From Gemmatimonadaceae bacterium (GTDB lineage: Bacteria; Gemmatimonadota; Gemmatimonadetes; Gemmatimonadales; Gemmatimonadaceae), in NCBI GenBank assembly GCA_022843265.1, contig JALHNZ010000003.1:1-64000 (forward strand): a stretch of 64,000 bases of DNA, given 5' to 3'. Position numbers and translations under genes: made by a program. The notes beneath the pieces are model-generated. The model made no database searches, was not told the origin of the DNA, and saw only the letters and a list, made by a program, of their open reading frames with translations. Positions 17,378 to 26,298 of the stretch are shown here, in pieces (within the stretch, counting starts at the first letter, position 1; each line of letters begins with the position of its first letter).

Positions 17378-20026
17378 TCACGGTGCGCCGCGTGCGAGTC
17401 GCTCCCGAAACTCGCGCACCCAGTTGTGCACAATGATGGCCTTGTCTTCGCCATCCGTGGTGCGCAGCACGAGGAACCGTTTGCCATCCGGCATGACATC
17501 GTACGACGGATGCGTCGCGTCCGGTGGATCGTTGCCTGGCAGCACGAGGCGGCGATCCCCCATCGTGAACTCTGCACCCGTTGTGACGTCGCTCGCCATG
17601 ATTCCTCGCGGCGAGCGGAAGTAGAGTGTGCGCCCCGCTCGATCCCACAACGGTTCGGCACCGCCATCGGTGCTTACCTGCACGCGCGCACCTTCGTTCG
17701 GGAAAGGGCGCACGTAGATCTCCATTCGACCGCTCTCGTCGGCCATGTAGGTGAGCCAGCGCCCGTCGGGGGACAGGCGAGGCATCTGTTCGGAGAAGGG
17801 CCCGGACGCGAGGGGCCGAAATGTGCGATCCCCGGTCAGATCTACGGCCAAAATGTCCCGAGGGTACGTGCCGCCGGGCGCCGTGCGCACAACGAGCCAC
17901 CGACCGTCCGGGGACATGATCGCCTCGTTCAGCAGCAAGGCGCTCTCAAAAAGCACGTCCGGCCGACCGCTACCGTCGGCCGGCACCCACATGATGGTCG
18001 TGCCTCCCACGCCGCTCGACGACAGTCCCCGGTCTCGCACCGCCTTGTAGATCACGCGACGTCCGTCTGGTGACCACTCCGGCGCCGTATTGATGCCTTC
18101 GGTGGTCAGGCGCCGAAAGGTGCGCGCGGTGCGGTCATAGATCCAGATATCGGTGCCTTCGATGCCCACGAGTGCGACCGCGATCCGTTCACCGTCGGGA
18201 GAAAGTCGCGGGTTGCGGTAGTTCCCGATTTCATCCCGTACCGGTACCTCGCTCCCCTCGCCCGCAACAACGAGCCGCACCTGCCGCGTGTCCGGCATGA
18301 AGGCCAGCGTCCCGGTGCCGGAGAGTCCCGCGCCGTCCACGCCCGAGGCGATGGTGATGACATCGCCGGTCACGCGTAGTGACTTCGCGTCAAATGGCAC
18401 GGCGGCGATGTTGAAGGTCGGTGTGACGTGGATGAGATGGCCATCCACGAGGCCGAGCGCACGCTCGGCATTCACCTCAAGCGGCGTCACCTCACCGGTT
18501 TCGAGCGACACGGCAACCATGGCGCCGCCCTGCGCAATGTCAGTGGTTCGGACCAGCACCGTCTTGCCGTCTGAGAGCACCAACGGGTTCAGGAATCGCT
18601 GTCGAGAAGACGAGTCGGTCACGACGCGTGGAGTTCCGCCGCGGGACGGCAACTCGAGCAGCGCCGACTCGGTGCCGATCAGGATCATGTCTTCTGCCGT
18701 CCACGCCAACCCGACGATTACCCGATTTCCCGTGCTGCCGAGCCGCTCGCTTTGACCACCATCGCTCGGGATGCGTCGGATTTCGTTTCCGTTCGCATAG
18801 GCGAGCCAGCGACCGTCAGGCGAAAAGGTGAGCGAGCGCAGGGACTCCCGCGCCAGGGTGACCTCTTGTCCGATTTCGCTGACGCGGCGCGCCACGGTCC
18901 GGTATCCGGTGGCCCCCTGCAACACGTAGGCGAGCCGATCGCCTTGCGGAGAGATCGTGATCGGGTACCCGCCAACCATCGGGTTCTCGCCCACGGGGGT
19001 GTCGATCGTCATGCGGATGACGGGCCCGTCAGGGGCGGAGCCCGGACGCGCGATGAGGACCCACGCCAACCCTGCGATCGCGACAGCCGAGAGTGTCCAG
19101 GCCGCCCGCTCGCGCCATCGCGGCGTGCGTTCCTCGGCCGTCGTGTTGCCTGCACGCGCCGCGTACCGAGCCAGTGTGGCCGCATCGCCCCGGCCGAGCA
19201 GCGCCTGCGCAAAATCGTTGGCCGTTGCGAATCGGTCTGCGGCCAGCTTTTCAAGCGCGTGACGCACCGCTGCATCCACGTGCGCCGGTACACTGCGGCG
19301 CAGCACCGTAAGCGGCCGCACATCTTCCGTCATGAGTTTGGCGATGATCGCCTGCGCCGACGCGCCGCTATGTGGCGGCTCGCCGGTGAGCATCTCGTAC
19401 GTCATCGCGCCGAGCGAGTAGATGTCGGTGCGCGCGTCCACGGTGCGGTCGCCCGTGGCCTGTTCGGGGCTCATGTACTGCGGTGTGCCGAGGGAGAGCC
19501 CGGTCTGCGTAACCCGCTGTCCACCCGCCTTGCTCACCGCGAGGGCGATACCGAAGTCGGCCACGAGCGGCTGCCCGTCGGGCAGGAGAATATTTTCGGG
19601 CTTGAGATCGCGGTGGATCACGCCGCGCCGATGTGCGTAGTCGAGCGCCTGAGCAATCGCGACTGAGAGTCGCACCGCCTCGTCTACGGGAAGCTGCTGC
19701 TCGCGCTCGAGCCGCGCGCGCAGCGTTTCGCCTTCCACAAACGGCATCACGTAGAAAAGCAGCCCGCCCGCTTCTCCGCTGTCGAAGAGAGGCAGCAGAT
19801 GCGGATGCTGCAGATTCGCGGTGACCTTGATTTCGGAGAGGAACCGCTCGACGCCGAGCACGGCGCCCAGCTCCGGCTTGAGCACTTTGATCGCGACCTG
19901 CCGGTCGTGCTTGAGGTCGTGCGCGAGATAGACGGTGGCCATACCGCCCGCGCCGATCTCGCGTTCAACGCGGTAGCGGTCGGCGAGCGCAGCGGTCAGC
20001 GGGGCGGGAGGGTTCTGCGTGTTCAT
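17378..20026 (-). CDS. Ser/Thr protein kinase (PknB type) with C-terminal TolB/PD40 beta-propeller
   Basis: GAGGMATVYLAHDLKHDRQVAIKVL, HRDLKPENIL, DFGIA; repeated LSPDGRWL-type blades; start at MNTQNPPAP. Confidence 0.93.
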   Translation of the reverse strand: MNTQNPPAPLTAALADRYRVEREIGAGGMATVYLAHDLKHDRQVAIKVLKPELGAVLGVERFLSEIKVTANLQHPHLLPLFDSGEAGGLLFYVMPFVEGETLRARLEREQQLPVDEAVRLSVAIAQALDYAHRRGVIHRDLKPENILLPDGQPLVADFGIALAVSKAGGQRVTQTGLSLGTPQYMSPEQATGDRTVDARTDIYSLGAMTYEMLTGEPPHSGASAQAIIAKLMTEDVRPLTVLRRSVPAHVDAAVRHALEKLAADRFATANDFAQALLGRGDAATLARYAARAGNTTAEERTPRWRERAAWTLSAVAIAGLAWVLIARPGSAPDGPVIRMTIDTPVGENPMVGGYPITISPQGDRLAYVLQGATGYRTVARRVSEIGQEVTLARESLRSLTFSPDGRWLAYANGNEIRRIPSDGGQSERLGSTGNRVIVGLAWTAEDMILIGTESALLELPSRGGTPRVVTDSSSRQRFLNPLVLSDGKTVLVRTTDIAQGGAMVAVSLETGEVTPLEVNAERALGLVDGHLIHVTPTFNIAAVPFDAKSLRVTGDVITIASGVDGAGLSGTGTLAFMPDTRQVRLVVAGEGSEVPVRDEIGNYRNPRLSPDGERIAVALVGIEGTDIWIYDRTARTFRRLTTEGINTAPEWSPDGRRVIYKAVRDRGLSSSGVGGTTIMWVPADGSGRPDVLFESALLLNEAIMSPDGRWLVVRTAPGGTYPRDILAVDLTGDRTFRPLASGPFSEQMPRLSPDGRWLTYMADESGRMEIYVRPFPNEGARVQVSTDGGAEPLWDRAGRTLYFRSPRGIMASDVTTGAEFTMGDRRLVLPGNDPPDATHPSYDVMPDGKRFLVLRTTDGEDKAIIVHNWVREFRERLARGAP

Positions 20027-20289
20027 CGCGGCACAAAGTCGCGCTTTGCTGCGGGACACGCCAGCGGCAGCAACATTCTCACAGTTCGCTGCGCACCGCG
20101 TCGCCGACTGGCCATGCTGCCTGCTTTTGAAATTTGGTGTTGCTGTGCATCGGACGGTCAGTGGCTGGCCTTCACGTCCTGTCAGGATGGCCGAGACGAA
20201 GTATTCGAGACGTCGCAGCTGCACGCGCTGTGCGGGAAGTGAACGCGCATACTGCCTTGGCGCTGCCGGCGCACCTCAGGCGTCGTCGG

Positions 20290-20712
20290 TCAGGATTGCT
20301 TCACAAACGGCGTGAGCTCGGCCAGCCGCAACCCAGACACGCGACCGAACTCGTGCACGTTGAGCGTCGCCACCTGGCTTCCCGCCGCCATTGCCGTCGC
20401 CGCAATCTGCAAATCATGCGCGCCGATCAGGTTGCCGGCTCCTGCCAGCTCGGCCCAGATCCGCGCGTGAACGCGCGCTTCTGCGAGACCAAACGGGACG
20501 ACCGGCACGTTCGCCAGCACGCCTTCTACGAACTCGCTTCGACGCTGGCGAATGGCCCCGTCACGCGCACGTTCCACTCCGTGCAGCAACTCGGAAGCGG
20601 AGATGGCGGCGAGTGCAACGGGCGAATCACCGAGCGCCTCCAGAAAGCCGGGTATGTCGAATGTGCCTCGCTCCGCAGCGATAAGAACCGCGGTGTCCAG
20701 GATCACGCCCAT
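20290..20712 (-). CDS. vapC: PIN-domain toxin, VapC family
   Basis: MGVILDTAVLIAAERG, SASELLHGVERA, GAHDLQIAATAMAAGSQVATLNVHEFGRV. Confidence 0.87.
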   Translation of the reverse strand: MGVILDTAVLIAAERGTFDIPGFLEALGDSPVALAAISASELLHGVERARDGAIRQRRSEFVEGVLANVPVVPFGLAEARVHARIWAELAGAGNLIGAHDLQIAATAMAAGSQVATLNVHEFGRVSGLRLAELTPFVKQS

Positions 20713-20716
20713 GCGA

Positions 20717-20998
20717 TCACGACCACGGGTCGACGGGCGGTGCGAGATTCGCACGCGCTACGGCGACGTCCTCCGCGAAGGCCGCCGCGTCCGAGGGGGA
20801 CAGGCGGGGCAGCAATGCCCACCGGTGTGCTAGCTCGCTCGCCGGAACGCCGGTTGGCGCCATCGGTGCGACGAAGGCCACAGCGACGCCATTTTTGAGC
20901 AGAACGGTCGTTTCGTGACGATAAAACGCCCGATTGACAACGTCGGCGAATCGGCGTGCGGCGTCGGTGACGGACAGGGTACGAGTCGGCTTGGGCAT
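20717..20998 (-). CDS. Phd/YefM-type antitoxin partner of the PIN toxin
   Basis: SVTDAARRFADVVNRAFYRHETTVLLKNGVAVAFVAPM; directly upstream of vapC. Confidence 0.78.
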   Translation of the reverse strand: MPKPTRTLSVTDAARRFADVVNRAFYRHETTVLLKNGVAVAFVAPMAPTGVPASELAHRWALLPRLSPSDAAAFAEDVAVARANLAPPVDPWS

Positions 20999-20999
20999 G

Positions 21000-21018
21000 C
21001 GTATAATCTGATTTTACG
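21000..21018 (-). promoter_or_regulatory. Candidate antitoxin operator: 9-bp inverted repeat (1 mismatch) just upstream of the antitoxin start
   Basis: CGTATAATC-t-GATTTTACG, ends 1 nt before the start codon. Confidence 0.5.
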
Positions 21019-21086
21019 GATTTAGCCGCGCAAGTGCGGCGAAGTAGACGCCTTCCGCTCCACGCGCGACTTCCACAAATCGGGAG

Positions 21087-23762
21087 CTATGGTTCCCGCG
21101 TGCCCGCCCTCCGCACCACCCAAATGTTCGACTCAACCTGCTGCGCGCCGTAGTACAACGTGCGGCCATCGGGCGACGCGACGATGCTGCGCGGCCGGTC
21201 GGCCGGATACGGCAGCGAGTCGGCGATGACCCACTGTTGCAGTGACTCGATGTCCTGCATGACCAGCGCGCCACGGCTGTTGAAGTACACCACCTGCCGA
21301 TAGCCGGGCAGGAACGCGAGCTCGCCGGAACTTGCGGCGGTATCCAGTTGACGCATCGTTCCCGTGGCGATGTCGTAGAGCACGTGGCCAAGCGCACTCG
21401 CGGAGCCTTCCATGTTGCCGGACAACCAGCGTCCGTCGCGCGACCAATTGTACGCGCTGAACACACGATTGCCGACGCTCACGCCCGAAAGCTTCCTCGC
21501 GGTTGCGCGTGTCATCGGCCAAGGCGCAGTACTGATCGCGACCATCCGGGGTTGCGAATCGACCGGAAAGGTCGAGATGGCCAGTTGCTTCCCATCGGGC
21601 GAGAACGCGGCACCGAACACGCCTTCGATGATGTTCGTGAGGCGGGTGCGCTCGCTGCCATCGCGGCGCATTGAGTACGCGTCGTACGTGCCACTCACGT
21701 TCGACCGGAAGACAATCGAGTCGCCGCGGCCGATGAATCGTGGCTCCCAATTGCGCGCTTTGTCGTCAGTGATCCGCGACAGATCGCGGCCATCGGATCG
21801 CATCAGGAAGACGTCCTGGTGGCGGTCCGGCGTATTGTTGAGCAGCATCCACTGGCCGTCGGCGGAGACATCACTCGGCGTCAGCATGCCGGTACGATGT
21901 TGCAGCAAGCGGGGCGCCCCCAACTGTCGCGTGACCGGATCGAACGGCAGGGCCGCCGGATTCACCGACTCCACCGTCGAACGGAAGATCACCGTGCGAC
22001 CATCGGCCGAGAGTCGCGCCAGCTCCATGCGGAGATCGGTGCCCATCGCCACCAGCTCTGCACTTGCCTGTGGTGCACCCGATGCTTCATCGACCGCAAT
22101 GCGCCAGATGCCCATCGCGCCGCCGCGGTCACTGCTGAAGTAGACGAACTTGCCGTCGGGCGACCAGGAAGGCGCGAAGTCGGCGGGCGCGTCGTTCGTC
22201 AACGCCACCGCCACTCCGCCGGTGGCCGCGACCGTGTAGATGTCGCGCACGCCACCCACCACCGACCAGAAGGCGATCCGTGCGCCCGATGGCGACCATG
22301 AGGGCTGGAGCTTGCTCGTCGCACGGGGGATCGTGGCCTCGAGCGGGCGCGGGGCGCCGCCGCTACTGCTCACGATGCTCAGCGTGCTTCCGCCCTGCGT
22401 GTAGTACGCCGAGTTGCCCTCGCCGGAGCCGAAAACGATCTGCGTGCCATCGGGCGACCACGACGGCTGCGTGCCGGTCGAGGTGACGCGTCTGGGCGAC
22501 TCGCCGGTCGCGCCCACCACGAAGATCCCGCCGCCTTCGACGTTGTACGCGATCTGCTTGCCGTCAGGCGAGTAGGCCGGCCACACTTCGTCGATGGTGG
22601 AGTCGCCCACCACGAGCGTGGGATTGCGACCACCGACGCGCTGCGAATAGATGTCCGCGGTGCCACGTGCGTGACTCACGTAGACGAACGACTCGCCGTC
22701 GGGCGAGATGCTGGGGCTAGTCTCCACCCCCGACGCATCGGTGAGTTGCGTGAAGGCCGACCACGCAGGCTCCGGTTCATGCGCCCGCCAGCCGAGCCAC
22801 GCCGTTGCCGCGCTCAACGCCACGGCACCTGCAATGCCCAACACGGCGCGTCGGCGTCCGTAGGCGTTCGTGCGCTCGCTCGGCGGCGTTCCCCGTGTGG
22901 CGCTTCCGCGTGTCGGGCGCTCGGCGAAATCAGTTCGCGTGAGCGCCTCGGCAAAGGCCGTGGTCGACGACCAGCGATCAGCGGGCAACTTGGCCAGCGC
23001 CTTGAGCACCGCCGTCTCGATGCCAGGCGTCACCGTGTCGCGAACGGCACTGGGTGCCATCGGCTTTTCCGTGAGCACCTTGGCCACGATCGACTGCACC
23101 GTGCTGCCGGTGAATGGCGGATCACCCGTGAGCATTTCGTACGTCACGGCGCCGAGTGCGTAGATGTCGCTGCGCGCATCGACGGTGCGTTCACCCATCG
23201 CCTGCTCAGGCGACATGTACTGCGGCGTGCCGAGGCTCAAACCCGTCTGCGTCATGCGCTGGCCGCCGGCGCTCTGCACCGCGAGCGCGATGCCGAAGTC
23301 GGCCACAAGCGCATGGCCACCTTGCAGCAGAATGTTTTCCGGCTTGATGTCGCGGTGAATCACCCCGAGCGAATGCGCGTAGCCCAGCGCGTCGGCTACT
23401 TCGCGCGCGATGAGTATGGCCACATCGATCGGCAGTTGTTTCTCGCGTTCGAGACGTGCGCGCAACGTTTCGCCCGTCACAAGTGGCATCACGTAATACA
23501 GCAAGCCGTCGGCGTCGCCGCTGTCGAGTAGCGGCAAAATGTGCGGATGCTGCAAGCGCGCAGTGGTGCGGATCTCGCTGAGAAAACGTTCGCCGCCAAG
23601 CGCCGCGCCGAGATCGGGATGCAACACTTTGATCGCGACGTCGCGCTCGTGCTTGATGTCGTGCGCGAGGTACACGGTGGCCATGCCGCCGGCGCCGAGC
23701 TCACGCTCGAGGCGGTAGCGATCAGACAGGACGGCGGTCAGTCGGGCGAGCACATTACTCAT
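21087..23762 (-). CDS. Ser/Thr protein kinase (PknB type) with C-terminal TolB/PD40 beta-propeller
   Basis: GAGGMATVYLAHDIKHERDVAIKVLHPDLGAALGGERFL, HRDIKPENILL; PSWSPDGTQIVF-type blades. Confidence 0.93.
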   Translation of the reverse strand: MSNVLARLTAVLSDRYRLERELGAGGMATVYLAHDIKHERDVAIKVLHPDLGAALGGERFLSEIRTTARLQHPHILPLLDSGDADGLLYYVMPLVTGETLRARLEREKQLPIDVAILIAREVADALGYAHSLGVIHRDIKPENILLQGGHALVADFGIALAVQSAGGQRMTQTGLSLGTPQYMSPEQAMGERTVDARSDIYALGAVTYEMLTGDPPFTGSTVQSIVAKVLTEKPMAPSAVRDTVTPGIETAVLKALAKLPADRWSSTTAFAEALTRTDFAERPTRGSATRGTPPSERTNAYGRRRAVLGIAGAVALSAATAWLGWRAHEPEPAWSAFTQLTDASGVETSPSISPDGESFVYVSHARGTADIYSQRVGGRNPTLVVGDSTIDEVWPAYSPDGKQIAYNVEGGGIFVVGATGESPRRVTSTGTQPSWSPDGTQIVFGSGEGNSAYYTQGGSTLSIVSSSGGAPRPLEATIPRATSKLQPSWSPSGARIAFWSVVGGVRDIYTVAATGGVAVALTNDAPADFAPSWSPDGKFVYFSSDRGGAMGIWRIAVDEASGAPQASAELVAMGTDLRMELARLSADGRTVIFRSTVESVNPAALPFDPVTRQLGAPRLLQHRTGMLTPSDVSADGQWMLLNNTPDRHQDVFLMRSDGRDLSRITDDKARNWEPRFIGRGDSIVFRSNVSGTYDAYSMRRDGSERTRLTNIIEGVFGAAFSPDGKQLAISTFPVDSQPRMVAISTAPWPMTRATARKLSGVSVGNRVFSAYNWSRDGRWLSGNMEGSASALGHVLYDIATGTMRQLDTAASSGELAFLPGYRQVVYFNSRGALVMQDIESLQQWVIADSLPYPADRPRSIVASPDGRTLYYGAQQVESNIWVVRRAGTREP

Positions 23763-23790
23763 GCAGACTCGTGTGCAAAGGCGACGCGGA

Positions 23791-24387
23791 TCATCGCACG
23801 CCCGCACCCTCTTTGAGCTGGCGCGCGTACGCCGCTTCGTCGAAGTGCCCGAGTGACGCGGCGATCAGGCCGTCGGCGCCGATCGTCCACTCTTCGTATC
23901 CGTGGATGCGTACCGTCTTGCCCGTCCCGCCGGGGCCGGTGTTGGTGCCGGTGAGCGTCCAGTGATACACGGGATGCGCACCGGTCGTGACGAGCGAGTC
24001 CATCGCCACCACCATGTCGGGAAACGCGCTCATGAACGCCTGCGCCGACGCGGTGATGGCCTCGCGACCCACCGCCGGTTCACCCGCGTTGATCTTCAAC
24101 GAGCCCTGCTCGGCGAAGTGCGCCGCCACGCTCGCGGCCTGCTGGCTGCACCACGCTTCGGTGTAGCGCACGGCGAATGTCTGGAGAGCGGATGCGCTCA
24201 TGACGGCGTCACTTGTGGCAGAATCACTTGTGGCAGCATCACTCACAGCGGACTGCTCCTTGGGTGCACACGCGGTGATGACGAGAAACGGCGCGAACGC
24301 AAACGTGAACGCAAACGTGAATGCGACCGTGGATGCACATCTGGAGGCGGGATGACGGGGCATGGTTGGTGCCTGAGGGAATCGCAC
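23791..24387 (-). CDS. SnoaL/NTF2-like exported lipoprotein
   Basis: Lipobox-like VITAC; AVGREAITASAQAFMSAFPDMVVAMDSLVTTG and TGKTVRIHGYEEWTIGADGLIAASLGHFDEAAYARQL. Confidence 0.75.
   Translation of the reverse strand: MRFPQAPTMPRHPASRCASTVAFTFAFTFAFAPFLVITACAPKEQSAVSDAATSDSATSDAVMSASALQTFAVRYTEAWCSQQAASVAAHFAEQGSLKINAGEPAVGREAITASAQAFMSAFPDMVVAMDSLVTTGAHPVYHWTLTGTNTGPGGTGKTVRIHGYEEWTIGADGLIAASLGHFDEAAYARQLKEGAGVR
24209..24244. repeat. 15-bp tandem repeat, about 2.4 copies, within the lipoprotein gene
   Basis: TCACTTGTGGCAGAA / TCACTTGTGGCAGCA / TCACTC. Confidence 0.8.
24295..24330. repeat. 12-bp tandem repeat, 3 copies (third degenerate), within the signal peptide of the lipoprotein gene
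   Basis: GAACGCAAACGT x2 then GAATGCGACCGT; encodes TVAF-TFAF-TFAF. Confidence 0.85.
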
Positions 24388-24508
24388 ACGAAATAGCGCG
24401 CCCTAAAATGCGTGCTTCGCAGGCCGGCCGTTAGGAGCAGGTGCGCTGTGCCACCGGAATCGAAGCTCGGCAGCGGCACCAGCGCCAACTGTGCCGGAGC
24501 GGTTCCTC

Positions 24509-24985
24509 TTACGGCTGCCGTCGCAACGCAAGAATCGCTTCGAGCTCAATCAGATGCTCAAGATCTTTCTTGCGTCGCGCCGCCTTTTTCGAGGCGATCA
24601 GTGCATCGAGCGTGAGCGCGCGGAACTCGGTAGCGCCGATGCAGACCGTTTCCGAGCCTTTGATTGCGTCGGCATAGTCACCGACGCCTGGCACGTGATC
24701 GAGCAGGTCGATCGCGCCTACCGTGCTTGTGAGCGTGAGCAGGGGCGTGGTAAGAAACGTGCGCCGATCGAGAACGAACGGGAGTCCGGGCTCGACGCCG
24801 CGGAGAGAAGCCTGCCACTCCTTCAAAAGCACCACAAGGCGATCGACGTTGTCTGGCGCCGTGTCGTAGCAGATGTCGATGTCATTCGTGAAGCGTGCCG
24901 ACCCGTGAATCGTGGCGGCCACACCGCCAACGAGCACGAAGCGGATGTCGCGCGCCACCAACGTCGACAAGATGATTTCAAACAT
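24509..24985 (-). CDS. Nucleotidyltransferase-fold protein (MNT/AbiEii-like), candidate toxin or effector of a two-gene module
   Basis: FVLVGGVAATIHGSARFTNDIDICYD (GG..S..DxD) and LIASKKAARRKKDLEHLIELEAI. Confidence 0.72.
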   Translation of the reverse strand: MFEIILSTLVARDIRFVLVGGVAATIHGSARFTNDIDICYDTAPDNVDRLVVLLKEWQASLRGVEPGLPFVLDRRTFLTTPLLTLTSTVGAIDLLDHVPGVGDYADAIKGSETVCIGATEFRALTLDALIASKKAARRKKDLEHLIELEAILALRRQP

Positions 24986-25499
24986 GGCGTGGCCGTGGGC
25001 CAGAGGCGGTACGCGTGACGTTGTTCGAGAACGCCCGCATCGCATCCAGCTGTCGGAGTCGGGCGAGCGGGGTCTTGCGCAGGTTATCGCGCACGAGGGA
25101 GAGGTCGAGTCCCCATGCCGTCGCGGCGTCAAGCGCGCTGACGCGGGTGGCGCGCGGTCGTCCGCGCACCATCGGCGCGTAAGACTCGCGCACCTCAGCC
25201 AGCCGTACGTTCAATGACGACAACAAACGATACACATCGAGCGTCAACGCCACGTCTTCACTGGCCGTCGTATACAGCGTGACGCACGCCGTTCCTCCGC
25301 TCCATGCGCGGAGCGCCTGACCCGCGATTGCATAGGCTGCCGGCAGCGGCATACCAGCGCCCTCGTGCACCGCCCGCGTGATGGTGAGCCGCTGCGCCAG
25401 CGGAAGCGTGTAACGAGGTGCCAGCGCGAGCGCGCGCATCGTATTGATCACCCATTTGGGCGGCGCACCAAGCAGTCGGGCGAAGGCGCTGAGCGTCAT
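24978..25499 (-). CDS. Uncharacterised protein with possible N-terminal HTH, partner of the nucleotidyltransferase gene
   Basis: 8-nt overlap with the NTase gene; N-terminus LSAFARLLGAPPKWVINTMRAL resembles an HTH; palindrome just upstream of start. Confidence 0.6.
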   Translation of the reverse strand: MTLSAFARLLGAPPKWVINTMRALALAPRYTLPLAQRLTITRAVHEGAGMPLPAAYAIAGQALRAWSGGTACVTLYTTASEDVALTLDVYRLLSSLNVRLAEVRESYAPMVRGRPRATRVSALDAATAWGLDLSLVRDNLRKTPLARLRQLDAMRAFSNNVTRTASGPRPRHV

Positions 25500-25503
25500 A
25501 AAT

Positions 25504-25522
25504 AAGTCTAACCATTAGACTT
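25504..25522 (-). promoter_or_regulatory. Candidate autoregulatory operator: perfect 8-bp inverted repeat
   Basis: AAGTCTAA-cca-TTAGACTT, 4 nt upstream of the start codon at 25499. Confidence 0.55.
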
Positions 25523-25577
25523 GTTTTTTGCGCTCGCTGCTGTGTGCCGCCCGCCGCACCATCTTCGCGATCAGCCG

Positions 25578-26168
25578 CTACTCGTCACCCGCGCCGTACG
25601 AGCGCACGAAGTCCACTTCGAGCCGAAAGGGCCCGTCCTGCCCATCGGCCATGTACAGCCCCAGCCCCATGATGCGCGCCACGTCGATCGCCGGGGCGTT
25701 CACCGCCTGCCCGAAGACGGTGCTTCGGAGCGCGCTGAATGGCACACGCACCGTGGTCCACTCGGCCGACGTGGCAAACGGGGCGCGCCGCGAGACCATG
25801 CGGCCGTACGTGCGCACGCCGTCGCTCAGCTCCACCTCAAACTGACGACCACTGCCGCGCACCCGGAGCTCGATACCGACTTGACCCGAGAGGTCCACGG
25901 CGCGCCGAGCCCGCACCGAGGTGAAGCCGCCCCCCTGTGTGACCAGCGTGCCGGTAAAGCGCAGCGTGCCTTCATCGACCGCCACGAACCCCGCCGAACG
26001 GCCGCCCATGACCCCGTCGTTGACCACGTCCCACTCGGCCTCGTCGGCGCGGTCGAAGCTGAAGAGTGTTACGGGAGCAGACATGGGCACGGTTTCCGTG
26101 ACGGGACGATGAAGCCCGGCGTATGCGCCAAGCACCACGATCAGAGAGGGCAAGAGCAGGAGGCGCAT
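25578..26168 (-). CDS. CIA30-domain (NADH:ubiquinone oxidoreductase intermediate-associated 30-like) exported protein
   Basis: WDVVNDGVMGGRSAGFVAVDEGTLRFTGTLVTQGGGFTSVRARR and IDVARIMGLGLYMADGQDGPFRLEVDFVRSY. Confidence 0.85.
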   Translation of the reverse strand: MRLLLLPSLIVVLGAYAGLHRPVTETVPMSAPVTLFSFDRADEAEWDVVNDGVMGGRSAGFVAVDEGTLRFTGTLVTQGGGFTSVRARRAVDLSGQVGIELRVRGSGRQFEVELSDGVRTYGRMVSRRAPFATSAEWTTVRVPFSALRSTVFGQAVNAPAIDVARIMGLGLYMADGQDGPFRLEVDFVRSYGAGDE

Positions 26169-26298
26169 CGCGGTATGCATATGGCGAGGAAGCTGCGCCA
26201 GGCTCGTCGGGTTCCCACGACGCACATGCGCAGGTCTCTCTCGAGAAGTTGCGCAGCTCCACCTTCACTAGGCCAAGGCGCCAGTGTGCCTTCTGCGA

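Noticed and set aside
17373-17667. N-terminal 98-residue extension of the P-type ATPase ORF
   Set aside because: Overlaps the kinase gene in another frame and is Cys/Arg-rich; natural start is at 17373.
20167-20224. N-terminal extension MQLRRLEYFVSAILTG resembling the start of a LysR regulator, upstream of the 17378 kinase
   Set aside because: Only about 11 residues match and the frame continues into the kinase N-terminus as junk; too short to call a relic.
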